A DNA stretch of 64,000 nt from Streptomyces sp. NBC_00483. Its GTDB lineage: Bacteria > Actinomycetota > Actinomycetes > Streptomycetales > Streptomycetaceae. The DNA lies in the NCBI RefSeq assembly GCF_036013745.1, contig NZ_CP107880.1:9920001-9984000 (forward strand). The letters are read 5' to 3'. Below the pieces are notes generated by a model. That model searched no databases and had not been told where the DNA came from. It saw nothing but the letters and a program-made list of their open reading frames with translations. Positions within the stretch are counted from its first letter, which is position 1. Each line of letters opens with the position of its first letter. The translations under genes and the position numbers were made by a program. Of this stretch, positions 26,940 to 35,596 are shown piece after piece.

Positions 26940-28160
26940 GTGAACGCCGCACCTCCCAGAACCCAAGCCCTGACGGTCCTCCTCGCGGTCACCTGCGCCG
27001 TGACCGCCGCGAACGTCTACCTGTGCCAGCCGATCCTCGGCTCGGTCGCCGCCTCCCTCGGCACGTCCCCCGACGCGCTGGGCGCGGTGCCGACCGCCAC
27101 CCAGCTCGGCTACGCGCTCGGCATCCTGCTGGTCGTCCCGGCCGGCGACAGCCACGACAGGCGCCGGATCATCCTCGCCCTCGGCACGGCCTCCTCCGTC
27201 GCCCTCGCCGCCTGCGCCCTCGCACCCTCGGTGACCTTCCTTGCCGTGGCCGGCTTCGTCGTCGGGCTGTGCTCGCCGGTGCCGCAGCTGATCACCCCGC
27301 TCGCCGTCGCCCTGGCCGACGAAAGCGGGGCCGGGCCGGGCCGCGGGCGCACCGTCGGAGCGGTGCAGGGTGGCCTGCTCGTCGGAGTGCTCGCCTCGCG
27401 CGCGTACGCGGGCGCCCTCGCCGAGATCGCCGGATGGCGCACCGTGTACGTCGCGTCCTGCCTGCTCACGCTGGCGCTCATGGGCGTACTCGCCCGCCGG
27501 CTGCCCAGGTCGCAGGGGCGCGCCACCGCCTCGTACAAGACGGCACTGGCCTCGCTGCCCGGCCTCGCCCGGCAGCCGCTCGTGGCGCGGGTCGTGGTGT
27601 CCGGGGCGCTGGTCGGCATCGCGTTCGGCGCGTTCTGGACCACCCTGACGTTCCTGGTCACGGACACCTACGGGCTCGGGTCGACCGCCGCCGGGATGTT
27701 CGGCCTGGTCGCCGCCGTGAGCGCGCTCGCCTCGCCGTACGCGGGCCGGAGCGCGGAACGGCTCGGCAGACGCGGGGCGATCGCCCTGCTGACCGCGCTC
27801 GTGCTGGTCGGCTGGCTGGTCATGCTGCCGGCCGGGGGCGGCTCGCTCGTGGCGCTCGTCGTGGGCGTGATCGTGCTCGACGTCGGCGTGTGGGGCGGTC
27901 AGGCCGTCTGCCAGACCGTCCTGTTCACCCTCGACCCGGCCGTGCACAGCCGCCTCAACACCGTGTACTTCACGCTGCGCTTCCTGGGGATCGCGCTGGG
28001 CTCGCTGGTCGGCACCGTGGCGTGGGGCGCGGGCGGCTGGCCGGGCGTCGTGGTCACCGGCATGGTCGCGGCCGCCGCCGGGCTCGTCGTCGGGGTGCTG
28101 CCGCTGCCGGCGCGGGCGAGGGCGCCGCAGGAGGTCAGCCCACCGAGAACGAGGGGCTGA
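26940..28160 (+). CDS. MFS transporter (drug/metabolite exporter type)
   Basis: A 406-aa major facilitator with twelve predicted helices. PAGDSHDRRRIILALG (near residue 70) is the loop 2-3 motif A, and a second copy is seen as GRSAERLGRRGAIALL. The VYLCQPILGSVA opening is typical of the group of small-molecule exporters paired with AraC regulators. I chose the GTG at 26940 because the first helix begins about ten residues later; a GTG at 26907 is an alternative. The last 26 bp overlap the convergent secreted-protein gene. The substrate is unknown. Confidence 0.88.
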   Translation: MNAAPPRTQALTVLLAVTCAVTAANVYLCQPILGSVAASLGTSPDALGAVPTATQLGYALGILLVVPAGDSHDRRRIILALGTASSVALAACALAPSVTFLAVAGFVVGLCSPVPQLITPLAVALADESGAGPGRGRTVGAVQGGLLVGVLASRAYAGALAEIAGWRTVYVASCLLTLALMGVLARRLPRSQGRATASYKTALASLPGLARQPLVARVVVSGALVGIAFGAFWTTLTFLVTDTYGLGSTAAGMFGLVAAVSALASPYAGRSAERLGRRGAIALLTALVLVGWLVMLPAGGGSLVALVVGVIVLDVGVWGGQAVCQTVLFTLDPAVHSRLNTVYFTLRFLGIALGSLVGTVAWGAGGWPGVVVTGMVAAAAGLVVGVLPLPARARAPQEVSPPRTRG

Positions 28161-28494
28161 GGCCGCGCTCGCCGCCGTCGCGGCTGACGAGCTCGATCGC
28201 GTAGCCGTTGCCGTTCGGCACGTTCGGCAGGACGGTGGACGTCTCACTGCGTGGCGCCGCGGTCAGCCGCGACGCGAGCTGCACGACGCGGTGGGCGTCG
28301 CCCCGGACGAGCCACATGTCCAGCTTCTGGCCGGTGGGGTTGTTCCAGGTGACGAACATGCTGGCGCCCGAGCTGTGCACGGAGCCCGCGGCGGGCTCCG
28401 TGACGGTCAGGGCCTGGGCCTGGGCCGGCTCGGCCATGGGCGCGAAGGCCAGGAGCGGGGCGGCGGCGAAAGAGAGGAATCCGGTGCGGCGCAT
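28135..28494 (-). CDS. Small secreted Kre9/KNH-like (Ser-Thr-rich anchor type) domain protein
   Basis: A 119-aa exported protein. Signal peptide residues 1-27 end MAEPAQAQA. The mature part is a single beta-sandwich with LTVTEPAAGSVHSSGASMFV, a central LDMWLVRGD and the terminal NGYAIELVSRDGGERGLSPS. This is the pattern of the Kre9/KNH-type domain found in fungal wall proteins and in secreted bacterial proteins. A cell-surface or matrix role is possible. It overlaps the 3' end of the MFS gene by 26 bp. Confidence 0.75.
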   Translation of the reverse strand: MRRTGFLSFAAAPLLAFAPMAEPAQAQALTVTEPAAGSVHSSGASMFVTWNNPTGQKLDMWLVRGDAHRVVQLASRLTAAPRSETSTVLPNVPNGNGYAIELVSRDGGERGLSPSFSVG

Positions 28495-28806
28495 GCGACG
28501 ACCTCGTTCCGTCGTATCGAAGGGACAGATTGCGAACAGATGCGGATGGTGAACGTGAGTCGACTGAGAGTTACGGAAGTGGACAGAGGGTTCCTTCCCG
28601 CAATCGCGGCCGGACTCAAGCATTCGGCCGCAGGCCCCACCCCACGAGGGACGGTTCTGTCCCCGAACCGGTGGTGTCGGCGCGACGGATCGGGGCCCCC
28701 GGGTGCATCCTCGCGCACGCGCGCGAGGGCCCCCGAAGCGGCCGGGCGGCGCGTACTGGTGCACGCTGGATATGTGACACGGAGCATGGAGACGAGGTGA
28801 CGCGGC
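28495..28806. other. Intergenic region without a recognisable gene
   Basis: This 312-bp divergent gap between the Kre9-like gene and the DUF5709 gene contains no ORF with convincing codon bias on either strand. GGATATG near 28767 could be a weak -10 for the plus-strand gene. No strong inverted repeat or riboswitch-like structure is evident. Confidence 0.5.
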
Positions 28807-29301
28807 ATGACCGAGCGCAGCGACTCGGCCATGGGCGACGAGGTGTATCAGCCCTCGGGCCCTGACGTGCGGGACGACGAGGGCATCCTCGAGATCGAGG
28901 ACACCCTGAACGACCGTGGCGTCGATCCGTACGACGAGGGATGGTCGCCGCCCGAGCGCCCGCTGGCCGTCGAGCACAGCGGCAACACGGCGGCAGAGCG
29001 GCAGGCGGGCGAGACGCTCGACGAGCGCCTCGCGGAGGAGCGGCCCGACCCCGTCATCGACGCGTACGAGGCGCTGGAGTCCGGCGAGGAGGACGGCGAC
29101 GACGTGGGCGATCTGCGTGACGGCGACGGCGAACCACTGGACTCAGAGGTGGGCACCGAGCGCGCCGGCCGCCTGATCGCACCGGACGAGGGCGCCCATG
29201 AGGACGCCGAGAAGGACATGTTGGCCCAGGACGCCGGCTACGGCGGGGGCGCGGCATCGGCGGAGGAGGCCGCCATGCACGTGGTCGACGACGAGACCTG
29301 A
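28807..29301 (+). CDS. DUF5709 acidic protein
   Basis: A 164-aa soluble and very acidic protein with no membrane segment. It contains the DUF5709 signatures DEVYQPSGPDVRDDEGILEI, VDPYDEGWSPPERPLAVE, GETLDERLAEERPD and the GRLIAPDEGAHEDAEKD stretch. The family is widespread in Actinobacteria and of unknown function, and its composition suggests a disordered or highly hydrated protein. It is probably monocistronic. Confidence 0.85.
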   Translation: MTERSDSAMGDEVYQPSGPDVRDDEGILEIEDTLNDRGVDPYDEGWSPPERPLAVEHSGNTAAERQAGETLDERLAEERPDPVIDAYEALESGEEDGDDVGDLRDGDGEPLDSEVGTERAGRLIAPDEGAHEDAEKDMLAQDAGYGGGAASAEEAAMHVVDDET

Positions 29302-29326
29302 GATCCGTACGGGGCAGGGCCCCGGG

Positions 29327-29497
29327 TCAGTGACCGAGGGCCGTCGCCGTCAGCATCAGCGCGGCGGCGGCGAACGCCGTCACGAGTGCCAGGATGGGCG
29401 GGCCGAGGGCGACATCACCCGTCACCATCCGCCGCGCCGTGATGCCTATGCAGACCACGCCGATCCCACCAAGGATCATGGCCACGAAGATCAGCAC
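29327..29497 (-). CDS. 56-aa small membrane protein
   Basis: A short gene on the minus strand, starting GTG at 29497 behind a very strong GGAGGAGGGG site with six-base spacing and ending TGA at 29327. The 56-residue product is two hydrophobic helices joined by a polar turn: first about residues 2-20 (MILGGIGVVCIGI), a turn with RRMVTGDVALGPP, then about 34-54 (ILALVTAFAAAALMLTA). Codon third positions are GC-rich throughout. It converges on the DUF5709 gene. No family is recognised. Confidence 0.7.
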   Translation of the reverse strand: MLIFVAMILGGIGVVCIGITARRMVTGDVALGPPILALVTAFAAAALMLTATALGH

Positions 29498-29640
29498 TGT
29501 CGGCCCCTCCTCCTCACGACCCCCGCTTGTGTGTTCGGCTCACATCCTCGCCCGGCGAGCCGTGCGTCGCACGTGGGGGAGTGCCCGCCCCACACCGTCT
29601 AGCCTGGGACGTCTCGCCCGCACGCCCCAGGGGGACCGGC

Positions 29641-29973
29641 ATGGACAGCACGACGTGGATCGTTCTCGGCACGCTCGCGGCACTCGCGATGCTGGTGGTT
29701 GTCGTGGTGCTCCTGGTCCGGGTGTTCAAAGCGCGCAAACTGCTCGTCGACGCCGGCATCCCGCTGCACAACAAGGCGCTGTTCTGGGCCGCGGTCGCCT
29801 ACACGATCTCTCCGGTCGACCTGATGCCCGACCCGATCTACCTCGACGACATCGGCGTCCTGCTGCTCGCCCTGAAGATGCTGCACGCCGCCGCGCACCG
29901 CTCGGGCCTGCGCGGCGACGGGCCCGACCTGTCCGGACCGGTCTCCAACCAGGGCCGCACAAAGGAAAGTTGA
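29641..29973 (+). CDS. DUF1232 (YkvA-like) membrane protein
   Basis: A 110-aa protein. An N-terminal helix (residues 5-28) is followed by the DUF1232 motif YTISPVDLMPDPIYLDDIG near residues 53-71 and a further helix. The family is common and uncharacterised; the SPVDxxPD motif is its hallmark. The ATG at 29641 has CAGGGGGA upstream. It is followed by the palindrome that precedes the pectinesterase gene. Confidence 0.88.
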   Translation: MDSTTWIVLGTLAALAMLVVVVVLLVRVFKARKLLVDAGIPLHNKALFWAAVAYTISPVDLMPDPIYLDDIGVLLLALKMLHAAAHRSGLRGDGPDLSGPVSNQGRTKES

Positions 29974-30014
29974 CCGCCGCAGCAGGGCTTCTCAGGCGGT
30001 GGCCCATGTGCTTC

Positions 30015-30047
30015 CATCTCTGGCATGCCACAGGCATGCCAGAGATG
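30015..30047. promoter_or_regulatory. 33-bp perfect palindrome with two TGGCATGCCA-type boxes
   Basis: CATCTCTGGCATGCC (30015-30029) and GGCATGCCAGAGATG (30033-30047) are perfect inverted arms around ACA. Within them TGGCATGCCA (30021-30030) and AGGCATGCCA (30032-30041) are two boxes 11 bp apart. The pectinesterase ribosome site overlaps the right end. The box matches the sites near the GntR/aldolase genes and the orphan binding-protein gene, so this is a strong operator candidate. Confidence 0.7.
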
Positions 30048-30060
30048 AGGGGCAGGTTCC

Positions 30061-31572
30061 ATGCGATCGATGTTCCGTCAGCTCGTGTCCACGATCCGCC
30101 CGCAACTGCGGGCGGGACCCCTGATAGCCGTCCTCCTGATACCTCTCGGCGTGGCGTCGCCGGCGACCGCCGCCTCGGTCGAATCCGGGCGCGCCGTGTC
30201 CCTCGCGCCCACCGGTACGGACGCCGGGGTGTGCGCCGACACCTCGCTGCGTCTCGCCTTCGACTCGACCGTCCACCTCGGCAAGGAGGGCCGGCTGACC
30301 GTGCACCGGGCGGACGGCAGCGCCGCGGACGTCATCGACCTCGCCGACCCGGCGACCGACCAGCGGACCGTCGGCGACGCCCGGTCCGCGTACGGTGAAC
30401 CGCACCGCTGGACGTACGAGCCCGTGGTCGTGGACGGGCGCGGGGCCACCGTCGTGCCGCACCACCCGCTCGATCCGGGCCAGGAGTACTACGTCACCGT
30501 CGACGCGGGCTTCTTCGTCGGGTTCGCGGGGATCACCTCACCCGACGCCTGGCGCTTCAGGACCGCGCGCGGGCCCCGCCCCGGTACGACGAAGCTGAGC
30601 GTCGACGCGCGTGGCGGCGGCGACTTCTGCACCGTGCAGGGCGCCGTCGACTTCGTGCCGCACGGCAACACCCGCAAGGTCACCGTCGATGTCGCACCCG
30701 GCACGTACCGGGAGATCGTGTACGTCGGCGAGGACCGGCGGCACCTGCGCGTGCGTGGCGCGGGAGCGGGCCGCACCGTCATCGGCTACCCCAACAACAA
30801 CCTGCTCAACGGGGACAGCGCGATGGGCGACGTGCCGCCCGAGCAGAGCTACTGCCCGCGCCGTGTGCTGCCGGAGCCCGACCGGTTCAACTGCTGGCGC
30901 GCCGCGTTCGGCGTCGACGCCGACGACTTCCGCCTCAGCGACGCCACCGTGCACAACATGACGCCCGAGGGCGGGTCGCAGGCCGAGGCGTTCCGCGGCA
31001 ACGGCGACCGGATCGTCCTCGACCACGTCCGTGTCGTCAGCTTCCAGGACAGCCTGCGCCTGCAGGGCCGCGCGTTCGTCACCGACAGCTATGTCGAGGG
31101 CGACGTGGACTTCGTATGGGGCACCGGCGGCGTCTTCGTCCAGAACTCCGAGCTGAAGGCGCTCGACATCGGGTACATCAGCCAGATCCGCAACGCCGCC
31201 GACGGGCCGGGCAACGTCTTCGTCAACACCCGCCTCACGCGGGCGGATTCGGTGGCCGACGGCAGTGTGCTGCTGAGCCGGATCGACAGCCGCTTCCCGG
31301 CCAGCCAGGCCGTCTTCATCGACACGGCCATGGACCGGCACATCGCGCCCGTCGGCTGGGGGCTTACCGGCTTCGACTGCGGCAGTGCGCAGGGGCTCAG
31401 GTTCTGGGAGTACGGCAGCAAGGACCTCACCGGGGCGCCCGTCGACACCAGTGCGCGCCTCGCCTGCTCACGGCAGCTCACCGCCGCCGAGGCCCGCGAG
31501 TGGCGCGACCCGGCCCGGCTCCTCGACGGCTGGGACCCGCGCACCGACTCCACACGTACTGACGGGAAGTGA
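30061..31572 (+). CDS. Secreted pectinesterase (CE8) with N-terminal Ig-like domain
   Basis: A 503-aa exported enzyme that removes methyl esters from homogalacturonan. The signal peptide covers about residues 1-38 (cleavage near SPATAA). A Big_5/SbsA-type Ig-like domain occupies about 40-175. The CE8 right-handed beta-helix follows (about 178-460), with SFQDSLRLQG and GDVDFVWGTGG carrying the two catalytic aspartates. The ATG at 30061 follows GAGGGGCAGG. It forms a probable two-gene unit with the Tat-exported hydrolase, nine bases downstream, and is preceded by a 33-bp palindromic operator. It marks the left end of the pectin island. Confidence 0.9.
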   Translation: MRSMFRQLVSTIRPQLRAGPLIAVLLIPLGVASPATAASVESGRAVSLAPTGTDAGVCADTSLRLAFDSTVHLGKEGRLTVHRADGSAADVIDLADPATDQRTVGDARSAYGEPHRWTYEPVVVDGRGATVVPHHPLDPGQEYYVTVDAGFFVGFAGITSPDAWRFRTARGPRPGTTKLSVDARGGGDFCTVQGAVDFVPHGNTRKVTVDVAPGTYREIVYVGEDRRHLRVRGAGAGRTVIGYPNNNLLNGDSAMGDVPPEQSYCPRRVLPEPDRFNCWRAAFGVDADDFRLSDATVHNMTPEGGSQAEAFRGNGDRIVLDHVRVVSFQDSLRLQGRAFVTDSYVEGDVDFVWGTGGVFVQNSELKALDIGYISQIRNAADGPGNVFVNTRLTRADSVADGSVLLSRIDSRFPASQAVFIDTAMDRHIAPVGWGLTGFDCGSAQGLRFWEYGSKDLTGAPVDTSARLACSRQLTAAEAREWRDPARLLDGWDPRTDSTRTDGK

Positions 31573-31581
31573 GGCAGCGTC

Positions 31582-32790
31582 ATGACAGAGACCACGCGAA
31601 GAGGTCTGCTCGCGGCGGTGGGTGCCACGGGTGCCGGTGTGCTGGTCGGGGCCGCGGCCCCCGCCGTGTCCGCCCAGGAGACGGCCGCGGCGGGGGTGGC
31701 GCGGTCACGGCCGGTGGCCCCGGTCGACCGGGAGATCGCGCGGGCCCACAGCATCGACTACAAGGCGCTGCCCGAGCAGGTCGTGGGCGTCGATGTGGAA
31801 GAGCTGATGACCGTGCACGGCGAGGACGACGTCGCGCCGCTTCGGCAGCGTCTGGTCGCCGAGGTGTGGAAGTCCGCGGACGGGAAGCTGCCCGACGCGC
31901 TGCCGAAGGTCCAACAGGGCGTCGCCGCGCCGGAGTTGCCCGCCTTCACGGGGTTGCGTCGTATCGATCGGCTCACCGCGGAGCTGCCCTACGGGCTGCT
32001 CACCCACATGTATCTGCTGCTGCCGCGCAGGGCCGCCGCGCACGGCCGGTTCGCCCTCTATCACAACGGACACGGCGAGCCGCTCGACACGATGCAGCGC
32101 ACCGCCCAGGCGCTCATCGACGCCGGATACGGCGTGCTGCTGTGCGCCATGCCGCTGTACCACTGGAACCCCAAGGAGATGCGCAGCGCCACCGACCCCG
32201 ACACCGTCGTCACCGTAGGGAACCACAACGAGTTCGAGCCGTGGGAGACGCCCGAGTTCTCCACCCTGCGGCTGTTCCTCGAACCGCTCGCCCTGGGGGT
32301 CAACCACCTGCGCCACACCTACGACCCGCCGTCCCTGCAGATGATCGGGCTCTCCGGCGGCGGCTGGGCGACCACCGTGTACCCGGCGCTCGACCCCCGC
32401 GTCACCCGTAGTTACCCGACTGCCGGATCCCTGCCGTTCTTCCTGCGCTCCGCCCCGCCCAAGCCGAGCCCCACCACCGGCGACTGGGAGCAGCGGCTCG
32501 ACCGGCACCCGGCGTTCTACGGCATCTGCGACTGGCCGGACCTGTACGCGCTCGCCGCGGTCGGCCGGAACCGGCGGCAGCTGCAGATCCTCAACCGGTT
32601 CGACGCCTGCTGCTTCAACGGCGTCGGTCACCGCAGCTACGAGCCCGTCGTCCGCCAGCGCGTCCAGGTCATCGGCAACGGGCACTGGGAACTGCTCGAG
32701 GACGCCACGCACGAGGAGCACACCATCAGCCCCTACGCGCTCGACGTGATCCGGTGGGACCTCGACACCAACTGCGCCGGACAGCCGTGA
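31582..32790 (+). CDS. Tat-exported alpha/beta hydrolase, probable carbohydrate esterase
   Basis: A 402-aa protein with a twin-arginine signal (TTRRGLLAAVG, cleavage near VSAQE). The body is an alpha/beta hydrolase. It has LGLYHNGHG-like FALYHNGHGEPLD, and the nucleophile elbow MIGLSGGGWATTV supplies the serine (near residue 256). NGVGHRSYEP near residue 350 or GNGHWELLED near residue 370 may supply the histidine. Its position directly after the pectinesterase suggests deacetylation or another de-esterification of pectin, but the substrate is not readable. A perfect stem-loop follows. Confidence 0.75.
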   Translation: MTETTRRGLLAAVGATGAGVLVGAAAPAVSAQETAAAGVARSRPVAPVDREIARAHSIDYKALPEQVVGVDVEELMTVHGEDDVAPLRQRLVAEVWKSADGKLPDALPKVQQGVAAPELPAFTGLRRIDRLTAELPYGLLTHMYLLLPRRAAAHGRFALYHNGHGEPLDTMQRTAQALIDAGYGVLLCAMPLYHWNPKEMRSATDPDTVVTVGNHNEFEPWETPEFSTLRLFLEPLALGVNHLRHTYDPPSLQMIGLSGGGWATTVYPALDPRVTRSYPTAGSLPFFLRSAPPKPSPTTGDWEQRLDRHPAFYGICDWPDLYALAAVGRNRRQLQILNRFDACCFNGVGHRSYEPVVRQRVQVIGNGHWELLEDATHEEHTISPYALDVIRWDLDTNCAGQP

Positions 32791-32802
32791 CAGCCTCGGG
32801 GC

Positions 32803-32825
32803 CGGGACCACGTGTTCCGGTCCCG
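32803..32825. terminator. Terminator between convergent genes
   Basis: CGGGACC (32803-32809) pairs with GGTCCCG (32819-32825) around a nine-base loop, between the hydrolase gene and the convergent chimeric regulator gene. Confidence 0.65.
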
Positions 32826-32832
32826 CCGCCTG

Positions 32833-34050
32833 TCACGGCACGGGGTGCTCACGCCGATACCGTGACGCCTCACCCGCCGCATGCGCCGCGAACAGGTCCG
32901 CCGTCGCCGCCGGCTCGCCGTCCCGCAGCGCCTCCAGCAACTCGACGTGCAGTTCGGCCATCGCCCGCCAGTCGCCGCCGTAGCGCGGGTTGCTGACCAC
33001 GTGCAGGCCCCACATGTTCGGCTCGATGATGCGCCACAGGCGCAGCAGGATGCCGTTCCCGCACGCGGCGCAGACCGTGCGGTGGAAGGCCATGTCGGCG
33101 TCCCGGAAGTCCCCGATGCTGCCGTCGTCGGCGGCGCACCGCATCGCCTCCACGCTCTGCTCCAGCCGGTGCGCGAACTCCTGGGTGAGCCGCCCCGCGG
33201 TGCGCCGTGCCGCGTACATCTCCAGGAGCACCCGGATCTCGCGCACGTCGCGGGCCTGCTCGTCGGAGACCTCGGTGACATAAGTCCCGCGATGTGGCTG
33301 GGAGTTGACCAGGCCCTCGTGCGCCAGGCGCTTGACCGCCTCACGGGCGGGGGCCTGGCTGGTGCCCACTCTGCGGGCGATGTCGGACTCCACGATCCGC
33401 TGCCCCGGCGCGAGTTCACCGCTCACGATGAGGTCGCGCAGCAACGCGTAGACATGGTCCGAGAGCAGCCGTCGGGGGAGCGTCGTTTGGCGGGGCGCCA
33501 CGGGGGCGACCGGAGCCGGGACGGCCGCGGATCCGGAACCCTCGGCGCGCGCCGAGGCCGTTCCCGTCGCGGGTGCGCCATCCTTCGCCGGCGCCACAAG
33601 GAGTTCGGCGTCGGCCCGCCCCTCCTGGCCCGGAATGCGCGAACGCAACGCTGACTGTTCCTGCCAGATCCGCGCCACCGTCGACTGCGAGAGCCCCAGT
33701 TGCTCCGCCAGGACACGGGTCGAGGGAACCGGTTCGCCGCGCGCCTCCCGCTCGATCGCCGCGCCCACCAGACGTTCCGCGTCGGCCCGCACCGAGCTGC
33801 GCGGACGGCCCGAGCGCGGCGCGTCCGCCAGGCCGTCGAGCCCCCGCTCCGCGTACCGCCGCGCCCACTTGGTGACTGTCACCGCGCTCACCCCGAGATC
33901 CTGGGCGACCTCCTGCACGGAGAGGCCGTCGGCGCGTGCGAGGACGATGCGACTGCGCAGCCGCAACGTTCTCGACGGGTCCCGGGTCCACGTGCTGAGC
34001 ACGGTGCGATCCGTCTCGCTCGGGGGCGTGAACTCCTGCTGCTCCCTCAT
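32833..34050 (-). CDS. GntR/FCD regulator fused to an IS630-type transposase DNA-binding region
   Basis: A 405-aa protein. Residues about 28-85 (RIVLARADGLSVQEVAQDLG, TVTKWARRYAERGLDGLADA, PRSGRPRS) match the first helix-turn-helix of IS630-family transposases. Residues about 92-140 (STRVLAEQLGLSQSTVARIW) match the second. No DDE catalytic domain follows. After an Ala/Pro linker (about 150-190) comes a GntR winged helix (about 195-258, VESDIARRVGTSQAPAREAV) and an FCD effector domain (about 265-395; metal-type motif residues in DADMAFHRTV). Ordinary FCD regulators are about 220-250 aa. It diverges from the CUT1 importer operon and probably represses it. Confidence 0.85.
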   Translation of the reverse strand: MREQQEFTPPSETDRTVLSTWTRDPSRTLRLRSRIVLARADGLSVQEVAQDLGVSAVTVTKWARRYAERGLDGLADAPRSGRPRSSVRADAERLVGAAIEREARGEPVPSTRVLAEQLGLSQSTVARIWQEQSALRSRIPGQEGRADAELLVAPAKDGAPATGTASARAEGSGSAAVPAPVAPVAPRQTTLPRRLLSDHVYALLRDLIVSGELAPGQRIVESDIARRVGTSQAPAREAVKRLAHEGLVNSQPHRGTYVTEVSDEQARDVREIRVLLEMYAARRTAGRLTQEFAHRLEQSVEAMRCAADDGSIGDFRDADMAFHRTVCAACGNGILLRLWRIIEPNMWGLHVVSNPRYGGDWRAMAELHVELLEALRDGEPAATADLFAAHAAGEASRYRREHPVP

Positions 34051-34141
34051 GCGCTGCTCTCCTCGCAGAACGCGGACTTCTGACTCGTTCGGGCGTCGGC
34101 GCCCCGTGAGGCATCGTCAACTTTTGGGTGTGCGCACCGTC

Positions 34142-34200
34142 TTGACGCTGTTTCGCAAGGCACTTATGAAGTAATCGTTGCTCGATTATTGACCCAATAA
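34142..34200 (+). promoter_or_regulatory. Importer operon promoter with downstream palindromic operator
   Basis: TTGACG (34142-34147) and TATGAA (34165-34170) with 17-bp spacing form a good vegetative promoter, giving a start near 34177. TTATTG-ACC-CAATAA (34186-34200) is a perfect 15-bp palindrome just downstream of that start, well placed for repression. The region is AT-rich compared with its surroundings. Confidence 0.6.
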
Positions 34201-34250
34201 ACCATGCTGGTCCAGTGCGCTCCGGCGCCCCGAGCCGACCTGGAGAACCC

Positions 34251-35555
34251 ATGCGGAACCGGCGAACGGCAACAAGTGCAAGAACCGGCACCCTGGCCCG
34301 GACGGGCCTGGCGGCGGCGCTGCTCCTGACGGTGGGCGCCTGCGGCGGCGGTGGCTTCTCGGGCGGCGGTGACGACGGCAAGGGCGGCGAGGGTGACGGC
34401 GACCGCACCGTCCGCGTCCTGGTCAACATCACCCCGAACCTGACCAAGAAGTTCTGGAACGACCTCGTCGCACCATTCGAGAAGGCCCATCCCGGCGTCG
34501 ACGTCAAGATCGAGGCGCCGACCGGCAAGGGCGTCGCGGACACCCTGCAGCAGCAACTCGCCGCGGGAGACGCCCCGGACGTGGTGGAGACGCTGCTTCC
34601 GGACAAGACCCTCGCTCCCCAGATGCTCGACCTCACCGACGAGGCGTGGACCAAGAACACCCCGCTGGTGAAGGAGGCGTCCCTCGACGGCCGGGTCCAC
34701 GCCGTCGGCGTCGGTGAACAGGCCCAGTCGCTCGTCTTCTACAACAAGGACGCCTTCACCAAGGCCGGAATCCGTGAACTCCCCGAGAATCTCGACGAGT
34801 TCACGGCCGCCATGGGCAAGCTGAAGAAGGCCGGATACCTGCCGCTGCAGACCTCCGGCGACTTCGCCACCGGCCTCCAGCTGCTCCAGTTCACCGACCC
34901 GGCGCTCGCCGGACGCCACCCCGACTGGTACGGGAAGGTCAACTCCGGCGATCTGACGGTCGGTTCGTCGATGCGCCCGTACCTGAAGCTCTACAAGTCG
35001 TGGATCGACCGCGGCTACATCGACAAGAACGCCCTGGGCGTCAAGTACGCGAACGGCGAGACCAACTTCCTCACCGGCAAGTCCGCCATGTACGTGATGG
35101 GCAGCTGGTTCACCGCCACCGAGGCCGCCGCGAAGAAGGACTTCGAGGTCGGTGTGTTCGCCGCGCCCGTCGAGAAGGGCCAGAGCTACCCGGGCCCGCA
35201 AGGCGCCACCCTCGCCGCCCCGTACATGATCCTCAAGAACACCGGGAGCAAGGAACTCGCCCGCGACCTCGTCGAGTTCCTCGTCACCGACAAGAAGGCG
35301 GTCACCGCCCAGCTGAAGCAGGACGGCAACTTCCGCTCCGGCGCCGAGCGGGCGCTGAGCCCGCTCGAACAGGACGTGCAGAACATCCTCGACGACGCGC
35401 CCGACAAGGTCGCGCAGGGCGAGGGATACGGCGACGACACCCTGCCCAAGGGCTTCAACACCGCCTGGAACACCGAGGTGCAGGGCCTGTACGCCGGCCG
35501 CTCGCCCGAGGACGTGGCCAAGGCCGTCGACCGCTGGGTCAAGGACCACTCCTGA
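34251..35555 (+). CDS. CUT1-type ABC transporter substrate-binding lipoprotein
   Basis: A 434-aa lipoprotein. The signal ends LTVGAC with the lipid-anchor cysteine, then a Gly-rich linker and a family 1 solute-binding fold (VRVLVNITPNLTKKFWNDL, then AAGDAPDVVETLL, then SAMYVMGSW). It should deliver an oligosaccharide to the two permeases that follow. The ATG at 34251 has GGAGAA at 34242-34247. It is the first gene of an operon that also encodes a 647-aa protein, an RraA-family protein and a secreted beta-helix protein, all consistent with pectin or rhamnogalacturonan breakdown products. Confidence 0.92.
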   Translation: MRNRRTATSARTGTLARTGLAAALLLTVGACGGGGFSGGGDDGKGGEGDGDRTVRVLVNITPNLTKKFWNDLVAPFEKAHPGVDVKIEAPTGKGVADTLQQQLAAGDAPDVVETLLPDKTLAPQMLDLTDEAWTKNTPLVKEASLDGRVHAVGVGEQAQSLVFYNKDAFTKAGIRELPENLDEFTAAMGKLKKAGYLPLQTSGDFATGLQLLQFTDPALAGRHPDWYGKVNSGDLTVGSSMRPYLKLYKSWIDRGYIDKNALGVKYANGETNFLTGKSAMYVMGSWFTATEAAAKKDFEVGVFAAPVEKGQSYPGPQGATLAAPYMILKNTGSKELARDLVEFLVTDKKAVTAQLKQDGNFRSGAERALSPLEQDVQNILDDAPDKVAQGEGYGDDTLPKGFNTAWNTEVQGLYAGRSPEDVAKAVDRWVKDHS

Positions 35556-35596
35556 CCCCGGACACCCGGCCCGACCACCGTCACCGAAGGGATGCC

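Noticed and set aside
29311..29323. GGGGC-AGG-GCCCC as a terminator between DUF5709 and the 56-aa gene
   Set aside because: The stem is only five base pairs with a three-base loop, common by chance at this GC content.
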